Assembly (NCBI GenBank): GCA_046262015.1
Contig: JBHENN010000100.1
Location: forward strand, 1 to 23,540
DNA length: 23,540 bases
Source: JBHENN01 sp046262015
Lineage (GTDB): Bacteria > Actinomycetota > CADDZG01 > WHSQ01
Direction of reading: 5' to 3'
Positions 1-7,149 of this stretch are shown piece after piece. The notes beneath the pieces are model-generated. The model had not been told where the DNA came from, ran no database searches, and worked only from the letters and a program-made list of their open reading frames with translations. The translations under genes were made by a program, and so were the position numbers. Position 1 is the stretch's first letter. Every line of letters starts with the position of its first letter.

Positions 1-486
1 CTAGAGATCGACCGGTGGTTTCGGCAGCGCCGACAGCAGGTTCGCCATCTCGATCGCGACCTGAGCCGCCTCGAAACCCTTGTTCCCGAGCTTGCCCCCG
101 GCGCGGTCGGCCGCCTGGGCGGCATCCTCGGTCGTGAGGACGCCGAACGCGATCGGGATCCCGGTATCGAGGCTCGCCCGCAGGATGCCCTGAGCGGCCT
201 GGCCGGCGACGTGGTCGAAGTGCGGGGTCTCGCCGCGGATGACCGCGCCGAGGCACACCACCGCGTCTACCTCGCCGGATGCGGCGTGGCGGGCCGCCGC
301 GAGGGGGAGCTCGAAGGCTCCCGGGACCCACGTGACCGAGATGTCGTCGTCGGCGACCTCGTGGCGCAGGAGACAGTCGAGCGCGCCGTCTACGAGGCGC
401 TTGCTGATCGTCTCGTTGAACCGGCTCGCGACCACGGCCACACGCAGGTGGCGCCCGGCCAGCCGTCCTTCGTTCACGCGCGTCAT
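1..486 (-). CDS. ribH: 6,7-dimethyl-8-ribityllumazine synthase
   Basis: Condenses 5-amino-6-ribitylamino-uracil with 3,4-dihydroxy-2-butanone 4-phosphate to give the lumazine precursor of riboflavin, normally in an icosahedral or pentameric cytoplasmic assembly. The 161-residue product has the family's usual length and is complete (TAG at bases 3-1). Visible family motifs are SRFN at 21-24 near the N-terminal substrate site, GAFELP at 56-61, AVIRGETPHFDHV at 81-93 with the catalytic histidine H89, and NKGFEAA at 135-141. The ATG overlaps the ribBA stop as ATGA, so translation is probably coupled. It is the last rib gene seen here and supplies the substrate for RibE; its second substrate comes from RibBA immediately upstream. 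Identification is secure. Confidence 0.97.
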   Translation of the reverse strand: MTRVNEGRLAGRHLRVAVVASRFNETISKRLVDGALDCLLRHEVADDDISVTWVPGAFELPLAAARHAASGEVDAVVCLGAVIRGETPHFDHVAGQAAQGILRASLDTGIPIAFGVLTTEDAAQAADRAGGKLGNKGFEAAQVAIEMANLLSALPKPPVDL

Positions 487-1775
487 CGGGCTTCCTCCCC
501 TTCGAGCTGTTCAACAGCTTCCAGCCGGCCATCCAGCTGTCCCTCGAGCTGCTCCTCGAGCTCGACCGCCTCGGCCAGTGCGCCCAGGATATGGCCGAGC
601 TTCTCCTGCTTGGTCTGGAGGTAGCGCAGGTTCTCCTCGTTGGGGGCGCTCTCGAGCGGGACCCGCTCCACGATCTTGAGGCCGTAGCCCTCGAGACCGG
701 CCCGCTTCGTCGGATTGTTCGTCAGAAGGCGCATGGTCGACACCCCGAGGTCGGCGAGTATCTGCGCCCCTACGCCGTAGTCGCGCGCATCCGGCGAGAA
801 GCCGAGCTCGAGGTTGGCCTCCACCGTGTCGAGCCCCCCGTCCTGAAGCGCGTACGCCTCGAGCTTGTGGCGGAGCCCGATCCCTCGTCCCTCGTGCCCG
901 CGGATGTACACCAGGACGCCGGAGCCCGCCGCATCGATCCTCTGCAGGGCTTCTTTCATCTGGGACCCACAGTCGCAGCGCAGACTGCCGAGGACGTCGC
1001 CGGTGAAGCACTCGGAGTGGACGCGCACGAGCACCTCGTCCTTGCCGGCAGGCTCGCCCTTCACCAAGGCCATGTGCATGCGGCCGTCGTGCGACTCGTA
1101 CGCGATCGCGCGGAAGGTCCCGAACGCGGTCGGGATGCGGGCCTCGGTGACGCGGTGCACCAGCTTCTCGTAGCGGCGTCGGTAAGCGATCAGGTCGGCG
1201 ATCGACACGATCCGCAGTTGGTGACGCTTCGCGAATGTCTCGAGGTCGGTCAGCCGGGCCATCGTGCCGTCCTCGTTCACAACCTCGCACAGAACGCCGG
1301 CCGGGTAGAGACCGGCGAGGCGAGCGAGGTCGACCGACGCCTCGGTGTGACCGGCGCGCCGGAGCACGCCGCCTTCGAGGTACCGCAGCGGGAAGATGTG
1401 TCCCGGCCGGGCGAGGTCGTGAGGCTTGGTCGCCTGATCTATCAGCGCCGCGATCGTGGCCGCACGATCCGAGGCCGAGATGCCGGTCGTCGTGCCGGCT
1501 CGCGCGTCGACGCTGATCGTGAAGGCGGTCCCCATCGACTCGGAGTTGTCCGGCGCCATCAGCGGCAGGTTGAGCGCGGCGAGGCGCTCCGCCTCCATCG
1601 GCACGCAGATGATGCCCGAGCAATGGCGGACCATGAAGCCGACGTGCTCGGCGGTCACCTTCTCGGCCGCCAGGACCAGGTCACCTTCGTTCTCCCGGTC
1701 CTCGTCGTCGACGACGATCACCATCTTGCCGGCGCGGATGTCGGCGACGGCGTCCTCGATGCTCGACAGGGGCAT
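483..1775 (-). CDS. ribBA: Bifunctional 3,4-dihydroxy-2-butanone 4-phosphate synthase / GTP cyclohydrolase II
   Basis: Makes both starting materials of riboflavin synthesis, from ribulose 5-phosphate and from GTP. The N-terminal DHBP synthase domain (about 1-200) shows the acidic loop DDEDRENEGD at 23-32 and HTE at 143-145. The C-terminal GTP cyclohydrolase II domain (about 205-395) carries the zinc cysteines C256, C267 and C269, the GHEGRGIGL loop at 293-301 and the DYG motif at 332-334. Both active sites look intact. The ATG lies one base after the ribE stop, with GGAAGGGAG just upstream inside the end of ribE. An oddity is the last ~35 residues (396-430), a Glu/Leu/Gln-rich tail with repeated QLEG-like units that lies beyond the normal end of the domain and may form a helix or coiled coil. 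Its role is unknown. Confidence 0.97.
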   Translation of the reverse strand: MPLSSIEDAVADIRAGKMVIVVDDEDRENEGDLVLAAEKVTAEHVGFMVRHCSGIICVPMEAERLAALNLPLMAPDNSESMGTAFTISVDARAGTTTGISASDRAATIAALIDQATKPHDLARPGHIFPLRYLEGGVLRRAGHTEASVDLARLAGLYPAGVLCEVVNEDGTMARLTDLETFAKRHQLRIVSIADLIAYRRRYEKLVHRVTEARIPTAFGTFRAIAYESHDGRMHMALVKGEPAGKDEVLVRVHSECFTGDVLGSLRCDCGSQMKEALQRIDAAGSGVLVYIRGHEGRGIGLRHKLEAYALQDGGLDTVEANLELGFSPDARDYGVGAQILADLGVSTMRLLTNNPTKRAGLEGYGLKIVERVPLESAPNEENLRYLQTKQEKLGHILGALAEAVELEEQLEGQLDGRLEAVEQLEGEEAR

Positions 1776-1776
1776 G

Positions 1777-2367
1777 TCAGCTCCCTTCCATGAGTCTCTC
1801 GATGTACTTGCCTACGACGTCGACCTCGATGTTGACGGTGGAACCGACCCCGAGCTCGCCCAGATTGGTGACCTCCAGGGTGTGCGGGATCAGAGCCACC
1901 TGGAAGCCGTCCGAGCTCACCTCCACGATGGTCAGCGAGGACCCGTTCACGGCCACGGAGCCTTGCGGGACGAGGTACCGAAGCGCATGCCGGGGAGCGG
2001 CCAGCCACATCCGCCGCGTCCCGCCCTCGTCGTCCACGGCGACGACCTCGGCGGTCGCGTCGACGTGGCCCTGGACGAGATGCCCCCCGATCCGATCCGC
2101 GAGCCGGGCGGGCAGCTCGAGGTTGACCCGGCGCCCGCGCCGCAGCCGCCCGAGCGTGGTCCGCGACAAGGTCTCGTCCATGACGTCCGCTTCGAAGCTC
2201 CGGCGGCGGGCAGTGCGCGCGGTCAGGCACACGCCGTCGACCGAGACCGAGTCCCCCCGCTTGAGCGCCCGTGCGACCGCGGGGGCCTTGATCGTCAGCT
2301 TCATCACCCCGCGGCGCGTGCGGGCCGCCGTGACCTCACCGCTCGCGGCGACGATGCCCGTGAACAT
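1777..2367 (-). CDS. ribE: Riboflavin synthase, alpha-type
   Basis: Dismutates two molecules of 6,7-dimethyl-8-ribityllumazine to riboflavin and the pyrimidine that RibH reuses. The 196-residue product begins with the hallmark MFTGIV and contains two tandem lumazine-binding barrels: about 1-90, with GVCLT at 45-49, and about 98-190, with GSSLTI at 142-147. The junction motif GGHLVQGHVD is at 94-103. The frame is open further upstream, but the MFTGIV start is chosen because it is almost invariant in the family and because its ATG overlaps the ribD stop as TGATG, the same coupling seen elsewhere in this window. It sits between ribD and ribBA in the FMN-riboswitch operon. Confidence 0.96.
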   Translation of the reverse strand: MFTGIVAASGEVTAARTRRGVMKLTIKAPAVARALKRGDSVSVDGVCLTARTARRRSFEADVMDETLSRTTLGRLRRGRRVNLELPARLADRIGGHLVQGHVDATAEVVAVDDEGGTRRMWLAAPRHALRYLVPQGSVAVNGSSLTIVEVSSDGFQVALIPHTLEVTNLGELGVGSTVNIEVDVVGKYIERLMEGS

Positions 2368-3449
2368 CAGGGCCGCCCCAGCACGATCTTGACGTCGTCG
2401 CCGAGCCGGACCGAGTCGAGCGTCACCCAGCGGCGAGCCCCGGCGAGCGAGTCGATCCCGAGATCGCCGATGCGGCCGGCGGCCTCCGCTCCCCCGCCGG
2501 CGAGGACCGGGCCGTAGTACAGCTCGAGACGGTCGACGAGCGCGGCGCGGAGCAGCGACGTCGCCAGCGCGGGGCCGCCTTCGCAGTAGACCTCGAGGAA
2601 CCCGCGGTCGCCCAGCGCGTCGAGGAGGCAGCCGAGGTCGACCCCTTCGGAGGCGACCGGCAAGAGCAGGACCTCGGCGCCGGCCTCCTTCCATGCGATC
2701 TGCGGTTCGTGCGGGACCGTCGGGACCGATGCGGCTATGACCGTCCCGGGCGCGAACAGAGCGCGGGTCGCAGGCACGCGGCCCGACGCGTCGACGAAGA
2801 CGCGCGCCGGTTGGCGCGTCGTATCGACGCCGCGCGCCGTGAGCCGGGGGTCGTCGGCGAGGACGGTCCCGGCGCCCACCAGGATCGCGTCAACCCGGGC
2901 ACGCCGGCCGTGGACGTCGCGCAGCGCCTCGGGCCCGGTGATCCGCCGGTTGGCACCCGGTGGTGCGGCCGCGTAGCCGTCGAGCGTGAGAGCGAGCTTG
3001 AGGGTGACCAGCGGCCGGCCGGTGGCTCGGTGGTGGAGGTAGGGAGCGTTGATCCGGCGCGCCTCGTCTTCGAGCACGCCCGTGGTGACCTCTACGCCTC
3101 GCCGGCGCAGTAACGCGTGGCCCCGGCCGGCGACGCGCGGGTCGGGGTCCTCGAGCGCGCTGACCACCCGCACGACCCCCGCGTCGGCCACCGCGGGGGC
3201 GCACGGCGGGGTGCGACCATGATGGGCGCACGGCTCCAGGTTCACGTACAGGGTGGCGCCCCGGGCATCGGCCCCCGCCAGGGCGGCCCGTTCGGCGTGG
3301 TCGGTCCCCGCGCCCCGGTGGGCGGCCCTCGCCACCACCTCGCCGGCGCGCACGAGCACGGCGCCGACCTGCGGGTTGGGAGAGCTGAACGGCGCGGATC
3401 GGGCGAGCGCGATCGCCTCTCGTATGTAGCGCTCGTCCTCGCCGTGCAC
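2367..3449 (-). CDS. ribD: Bifunctional diaminohydroxyphosphoribosylaminopyrimidine deaminase / 5-amino-6-(5-phosphoribosylamino)uracil reductase
   Basis: Carries out the second and third steps of the GTP branch of riboflavin synthesis. The 360-residue product has an N-terminal cytidine-deaminase-like zinc domain (H51-A-E53, then PCAHHGRTPPC with C74 and C83) and a C-terminal dihydrofolate-reductase-like reductase domain from about residue 145. The start is the GTG at 3449-3447, preceded five bases upstream by GGAGG. The frame is open to base 3596, but that extension runs through the FMN aptamer and is not protein-like. It is the first gene of the rib operon, directly under the riboswitch, and its start region can pair with the leader (see the sequestering element). 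Both catalytic domains look complete. Confidence 0.95.
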   Translation of the reverse strand: MHGEDERYIREAIALARSAPFSSPNPQVGAVLVRAGEVVARAAHRGAGTDHAERAALAGADARGATLYVNLEPCAHHGRTPPCAPAVADAGVVRVVSALEDPDPRVAGRGHALLRRRGVEVTTGVLEDEARRINAPYLHHRATGRPLVTLKLALTLDGYAAAPPGANRRITGPEALRDVHGRRARVDAILVGAGTVLADDPRLTARGVDTTRQPARVFVDASGRVPATRALFAPGTVIAASVPTVPHEPQIAWKEAGAEVLLLPVASEGVDLGCLLDALGDRGFLEVYCEGGPALATSLLRAALVDRLELYYGPVLAGGGAEAAGRIGDLGIDSLAGARRWVTLDSVRLGDDVKIVLGRP

Positions 3450-3513
3450 GCGGACCTCCAGTCCAGGTCCTCCGGGGGCACGCGTGCCCGGCAAGGCCGC
3501 GAACGGTCCGCGG
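3449..3513 (-). promoter_or_regulatory. Riboswitch expression platform: sequestering of the ribD start site
   Basis: Downstream of the aptamer, CGCGGACC at 3512-3505 is an exact complement of GGTCCGCG at 3456-3449, which covers the end of the GGAGG ribosome site and the first base of the GTG. A competing hairpin, CCGCG (3513-3509) with CGCGG (3501-3497), would free the start. A local GGACCT/AGGTCC hairpin (3470-3465 with 3457-3452) also covers the ribosome site. There is no T-tract, so control is probably translational. Pairing is seen by eye; the switching model is inference. Confidence 0.55.
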
Positions 3514-3526
3514 CGCGCCGGTACCC

Positions 3527-3677
3527 GCCTCTTCTCCCATCCGGACTGTGCGGCTCGCAGCCGTTCACCGTCGGTCCCGGGATCGCACCGGGTCAACCGC
3601 CTCGAGCGTTGCCTTCGCCCGAGGAGGCTCGCGGACTGTCACCGCCGGTCGGGTATCTCACCCTGCCCCGAAGAGGC
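3527..3677 (-). promoter_or_regulatory. FMN riboswitch (RFN element)
   Basis: Binds flavin mononucleotide and lowers riboflavin-gene expression when FMN is plentiful. On the minus strand the conserved RFN blocks appear in order: GGGTGAGATACCC, then ACCGGCGGT, CCGCGAGC, CCGGTGCGATCCCGG, ACCGACGGT and AGTCCGGATGGGAGA. The closing P1 helix is a perfect 8-bp pair, GCCTCTTC (3677-3670) with GAAGAGGC (3534-3527), which fixes the aptamer borders. One arm carries a variable insert. The element lies between a probable promoter and ribD and should control ribD-ribE-ribBA-ribH as a unit. Confidence is high because most invariant positions are present. Confidence 0.96.
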
Positions 3678-3685
3678 CTGCACCG

Positions 3686-3714
3686 AGTATAGGCGCAGGC
3701 CGCCTCCGGATCAG
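3686..3714 (-). promoter_or_regulatory. Probable rib operon promoter
   Basis: A near-consensus -10 hexamer TATACT (3691-3686) stands out in very GC-rich DNA. A weak -35, CTGATC (3714-3709), lies 17 bases upstream and overlaps the fmt stop codon. Transcription would start near 3679, right at the P1 helix of the FMN aptamer, which is where a riboswitch transcript should begin. The -35 is poor, so read-through from fmt may also contribute. Confidence 0.5.
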
Positions 3715-4634
3715 TCGAAGCGTTCGCCCGGTGTCGGGCGCAGGCCCCGTGCGGCCTCGTCGCCTCCCATGCGACGCCGCCCCGCGGGCTGCACCTCCAG
3801 CACCCGCAGCACACCCCGTCCGGTCCCGACCCGCAGGCCGGAGGTGGCGTCGATCTCCCCGGGCACGAGGCGGCCGCCGTCCGGCTCGGCTGCGGCCCGG
3901 GCGATCCTCACGCGACCGCCTCTCAAGCTCGTCCACGCGCCCGGCGCGGGCTCGAGGGCGCGCACGAGATCGGCGATGCGCTCCGCCGGCTGCGACCAGT
4001 CGATGCGCCTCTCCTCGCTCGAGATCTTCGGGGCGTAGGTTGCGCGGGCGTGGTCTTGCTCGATCGGCACGAGGCCTCCCTCTGCGTACCCGGCGAGTGT
4101 CTCGACCAGCAGCGGTGCGCCGAGGTGCGCGAGGCGCTCGCCGAGCTCGCCCGCCGTGTCGTCGGGCGCGACCGGGACGGCGCGGGTCGCGAGGACGGGT
4201 CCTTCGTCCATGCCCTCGGTGAGGACCATGACCGATACCCCGGTCTCCGTGCAGCCGTCCATCAGACAACGCGCCACAGGAGCGGCGCCGCGGTAGGCGG
4301 GCAGGAGCGAGAAGTGCAGGTTGACGAACCCGAGGTCGGGCACTCGCAGCAATGCGCCCGGGAGGATCTTCCCGTAGGCGACAACCGTGGCGACGTCGGG
4401 AGCCAGCGCCTGTAGCTCGTCGTGGAGGTCCGGGTCGCGCGCGCTCTCGGGCTGCAGGACCTCAAGCCCCGCCTCGAGCGCCGCCACCTTGACCGGGGCC
4501 GGGCGTGTCTTAAGGTTCCGCCCGGCCGGACGATCTGGGTTGGTGACCACCGCGGCGACCTCGATGTCCGAGGCGAGGAGCGCGTCGAGGCTGGGGACGG
4601 CCCATGCGGGCGTCCCGAAGAACACGGTTCTCAG
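3711..4634 (-). CDS. fmt: Methionyl-tRNA formyltransferase
   Basis: Formylates initiator Met-tRNA using 10-formyltetrahydrofolate; Def then removes the formyl group from new proteins. The N-terminal formyltransferase domain shows FFGTP at 5-9, VVAYGKILP at 84-92, and the catalytic triad N105 and H107 (in NLHFSLLP) and D143 (in GMDEGP), one residue off the E. coli numbering N106/H108/D144. The C-terminal tRNA-binding domain follows from about 205. No ATG is available. I place the start at CTG 4634-4632, which overlaps the def stop as CTGA, has GGGGGAG five bases upstream, and gives a family-typical N-terminus and 307 residues. The alternative is GTG 4625-4623 (304 residues), which has no well-placed ribosome site. 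It is the last gene of the mihF-to-fmt cluster. Confidence 0.94.
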   Translation of the reverse strand: MRTVFFGTPAWAVPSLDALLASDIEVAAVVTNPDRPAGRNLKTRPAPVKVAALEAGLEVLQPESARDPDLHDELQALAPDVATVVAYGKILPGALLRVPDLGFVNLHFSLLPAYRGAAPVARCLMDGCTETGVSVMVLTEGMDEGPVLATRAVPVAPDDTAGELGERLAHLGAPLLVETLAGYAEGGLVPIEQDHARATYAPKISSEERRIDWSQPAERIADLVRALEPAPGAWTSLRGGRVRIARAAAEPDGGRLVPGEIDATSGLRVGTGRGVLRVLEVQPAGRRRMGGDEAARGLRPTPGERFD

Positions 4635-5164
4635 AGGGTCTCCCCCGAAGGCGGCGGTGCCGGGGGTGGAGCCAGACCGAGCGCCTGCTCGCGCAGCGTC
4701 CGCAAGGCCTCGGCGCGCCGGGCGTCGTCCAGGTGGTCGATGAACAGGACCCCGTCCAGGTGGTCGACCTCGTGCTGGACCACCCGAGCGAGGAGCTCCG
4801 CGACGTCCATCGCGACCGGACGGCCGTACTCGTCGATCCCCTCGACGCGGACCTCGGCCGGGCGCTCGACCGTGAAGTAGAGCCCCGGTAGGGACAGGCA
4901 GCCTTCCTCCCACTCCACCTTCTCCGAGGACCGTCCGCTGATCACCGGGTCGATCACCGCTCCGGAGTGCTCCTCCACCTCCCACACGAACACGCGCTCC
5001 AGCACGCCGACCTGCGGGCCTGCCAGACCGACGCCGGGAGCCGCGCGCATCGTCTCGAGCATGTCGACGACAAGACGCCGCTGCACGTCGGTGACGCGTC
5101 CCACCTCCCTCGCTCGCTCGCGAAGCACGGGGTCCCCGAAGGTTCGGATGGGCAAGATCGCCAC
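4631..5164 (-). CDS. def: Peptide deformylase
   Basis: Iron- or zinc-dependent hydrolase that removes the N-formyl group from nascent proteins. The 177-residue product has all three family motifs: GVGLAGPQVG at 44-53, EGCLSLPG at 87-94 with metal ligand C89, and QHEVDHLDG at 130-138 with H131, catalytic E132 and H135. The start is GTG 5164-5162 with GAGG seven bases upstream. The C-terminus is a short Pro-rich tail (about 164-177) that overlaps the fmt start by four bases. Pairing with fmt is the usual functional couple. Confidence 0.97.
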   Translation of the reverse strand: MAILPIRTFGDPVLRERAREVGRVTDVQRRLVVDMLETMRAAPGVGLAGPQVGVLERVFVWEVEEHSGAVIDPVISGRSSEKVEWEEGCLSLPGLYFTVERPAEVRVEGIDEYGRPVAMDVAELLARVVQHEVDHLDGVLFIDHLDDARRAEALRTLREQALGLAPPPAPPPSGETL

Positions 5165-5181
5165 GGAAGGACCTCGTCGTC

Positions 5182-7149
5182 TCAGCGGGGGTCGACGTCC
5201 ACCCGCAGCCGGCTACCTGCCGGCGTCCGGGGCAGGATATCTCCGAGCCGTGCGGCCACCACTTCGGCCGCGTGGCACTTGACCAGTATCTGCAGCGCGC
5301 CGCGTTCCGACGCCGGGACGCCGGCACGCGCGGGCAGGGCGATCGGCCCCAGGACCCGTCCGCCCTCGGAGCGGGCCGCGCCGGTGGCGGCCTCGACCAG
5401 CGCGGCCGCGGCCGGACCCGAGGCGGTGACCTTCACCAACTCGGAGTAGGGAGGGTAGGAGAGCTCGCGCCTCTGCTCCAGCTCACGGTCGAGGAAGTAG
5501 CCGTAGTCCGCCCTGGCGACCGCCTGCACCGCGTGGTGGCCGGGCTCGGCCGTCTGGATCAACAGACGGCCTCCTCGGTCCGCGGGCCCCGCCCACCGGG
5601 CCATCTCCGCCAGCGCCTGGTAGGCGCGCTCCGCCGCCCTGAAGTCGGGACGTCTGATCAACGCGTCGGCATCGAGCACCCCAACGAGCGCGACGTCCGG
5701 ACGCACCGTCTCTTTGGTGCCGATCCAGGTAGTGACGTAGATGTCCGGCGCGGGAGCACCGTCCTCGACGGGGCCACCCGAGGGGGCCGCGTCGGCCCGA
5801 CGTACGACCGCACGAGGGAACGACGCTGCGATCTGCTCGGCGAGCCGTTCGCTGCCGGCTCCCATGTAGGCGAAGTCCGCGGAGCCGCAGTGCGCGCAGG
5901 CCTCGGGCGGAGGGGCCTGGTTGCCGCACCGAGGACAGCGCATGCGGCGCGGGGAACGGTCGAGGAACATCCCGGCCTCGCAGACCTCGCACCGCACGGA
6001 GCGCCGGCAGCCGGTGCACCACAGCGACCGCGCGTAGCCGCGCGCCGGTGCCAGGAGCGCGACCCGCTCGCCGGCGGCGAGGCAGTCACGGACGCGCACG
6101 TGGAGATCGTGTGACAGCGCGCGGTCGGGCGGATGCTCGAGCAGCTCGACGATCGGGCGGGCGCCTCGCTCGGTCTGGCGCGCCGGCTCGACCGAGCCGA
6201 ACGCCCCGGAACGCGCCCGCTCGCCGGTCTCGACCGACGGGGTCGCGCTGACGAAGACGCAGACCGCGTCCTGCAGGGCGGCTCGCCGCACGGCGACGCA
6301 GCGGGCGTCGTAGCGGGGAGCGCGGTCCTCCTTGTAGGTGATGTGGTGCTCCTCGTCGACGACGAGCAAGCCCAGCCGCGGTGACGGGGCGAAGACCGCG
6401 GAGCGTCCCCCCGCGCCGACCAGTTCGCCGCCGGCCAAGCGGAACCACCCCGCCGACCTGTGGTGGTCTGAGGTCCCGGAGTCGAGACGGGCCAGCGACG
6501 GGAACGCGGTCTGCAGCGCGGCGATGACCGCGGAACCGTGGTGGACCTCGGGGACGCACACGAGCGCGGCGCGCCCCGTGGAGGCGGCCGCCGACACCAG
6601 CTCGGCGATCGCCCGGCCACGATCCTCGTCCGCGGCCGCGCGCAGGCACCACGGTCCGCCCGCGGAGCGCGCGATCGCGGCGAGCAGCTCGGTGCCTCCC
6701 CGGTAGCGAGAGACCAGGCGAGGTTCCAGGCGCGCGGGTACCGAAGCGAGGGCGGGAAGCGCAACACGTACGCGCGGAGGGACGGCGCGCTCGAACGCCC
6801 GCCCCAGCGGCGCCGCGTACCGGCGCGCTACCCAGCGAAGGAGGTCGGGCATCGGCGGCGGCGCGACCGGCGCGGGACCGACCACCGCCTTCACCTCGGC
6901 GAGCTCGCCGTCGGCGGCGCGGTTGTCCAACGCGACCACGATGCCTCGCACCGAGCGGTGTCCGAAGGGCACGCGCACCAGCGAGCCGGCCTGTACCTGC
7001 CCGGCGAGGCCGGCCGGGATCAGGTAGGTGAAAGCCCGGTCGAGCCGCCACGCGGGCACCAGTGGGACCACCGACGCGACGCTCAGAGATGCGAGGGCAG
7101 CCGTCGGGGGCGGCGCCGCAGGTTCAGCCGGCGAGCTGCCGGAGCTCAT
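5182..7149 (-). CDS. priA: Primosomal protein N' (PriA), helicase-degenerate type
   Basis: PriA-family protein for restarting stalled replication forks. The 655-residue product keeps the N-terminal 3'-DNA-binding domain (about 25-125), the motif II sequence DEEH at 265-268 with the following YKEDRAPRYDAR, motif III SATPS at 301-305, and all eight zinc-site cysteines (378, 381, 387, 390, 405, 408, 418, 421). The Walker A loop is missing: the expected GxTGSGKT region reads RAAADEDRG at about 170-178. The arginine-finger motif QxxGRAGR is replaced by AEMARWAGPADRGG at 514-527. Loss of helicase motifs is known for actinobacterial PriA, so ATP-driven unwinding is unlikely. The ATG at 7149 overlaps the metK end by 26 bases and has a weak ribosome site; a GTG at residue 27 is an alternative. 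Confidence 0.93.
   Translation of the reverse strand: MSSGSSPAEPAAPPPTAALASLSVASVVPLVPAWRLDRAFTYLIPAGLAGQVQAGSLVRVPFGHRSVRGIVVALDNRAADGELAEVKAVVGPAPVAPPPMPDLLRWVARRYAAPLGRAFERAVPPRVRVALPALASVPARLEPRLVSRYRGGTELLAAIARSAGGPWCLRAAADEDRGRAIAELVSAAASTGRAALVCVPEVHHGSAVIAALQTAFPSLARLDSGTSDHHRSAGWFRLAGGELVGAGGRSAVFAPSPRLGLLVVDEEHHITYKEDRAPRYDARCVAVRRAALQDAVCVFVSATPSVETGERARSGAFGSVEPARQTERGARPIVELLEHPPDRALSHDLHVRVRDCLAAGERVALLAPARGYARSLWCTGCRRSVRCEVCEAGMFLDRSPRRMRCPRCGNQAPPPEACAHCGSADFAYMGAGSERLAEQIAASFPRAVVRRADAAPSGGPVEDGAPAPDIYVTTWIGTKETVRPDVALVGVLDADALIRRPDFRAAERAYQALAEMARWAGPADRGGRLLIQTAEPGHHAVQAVARADYGYFLDRELEQRRELSYPPYSELVKVTASGPAAAALVEAATGAARSEGGRVLGPIALPARAGVPASERGALQILVKCHAAEVVAARLGDILPRTPAGSRLRVDVDPR

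Noticed and set aside
591..1793. Long open frame on the plus strand opposite ribBA
   Set aside because: Antisense shadow of a high-GC gene. The product lacks any family motif, while the minus strand encodes a complete RibBA. The same reasoning removes the plus-strand frames at 14988-16556 and 16608-17906 opposite carB.
1777..2694. Longer version of riboflavin synthase starting at 2694
   Set aside because: The extra N-terminal 109 residues are the Arg/Pro-rich shadow of ribD in another frame. The family start MFTGIV at 2367 overlaps the ribD stop.
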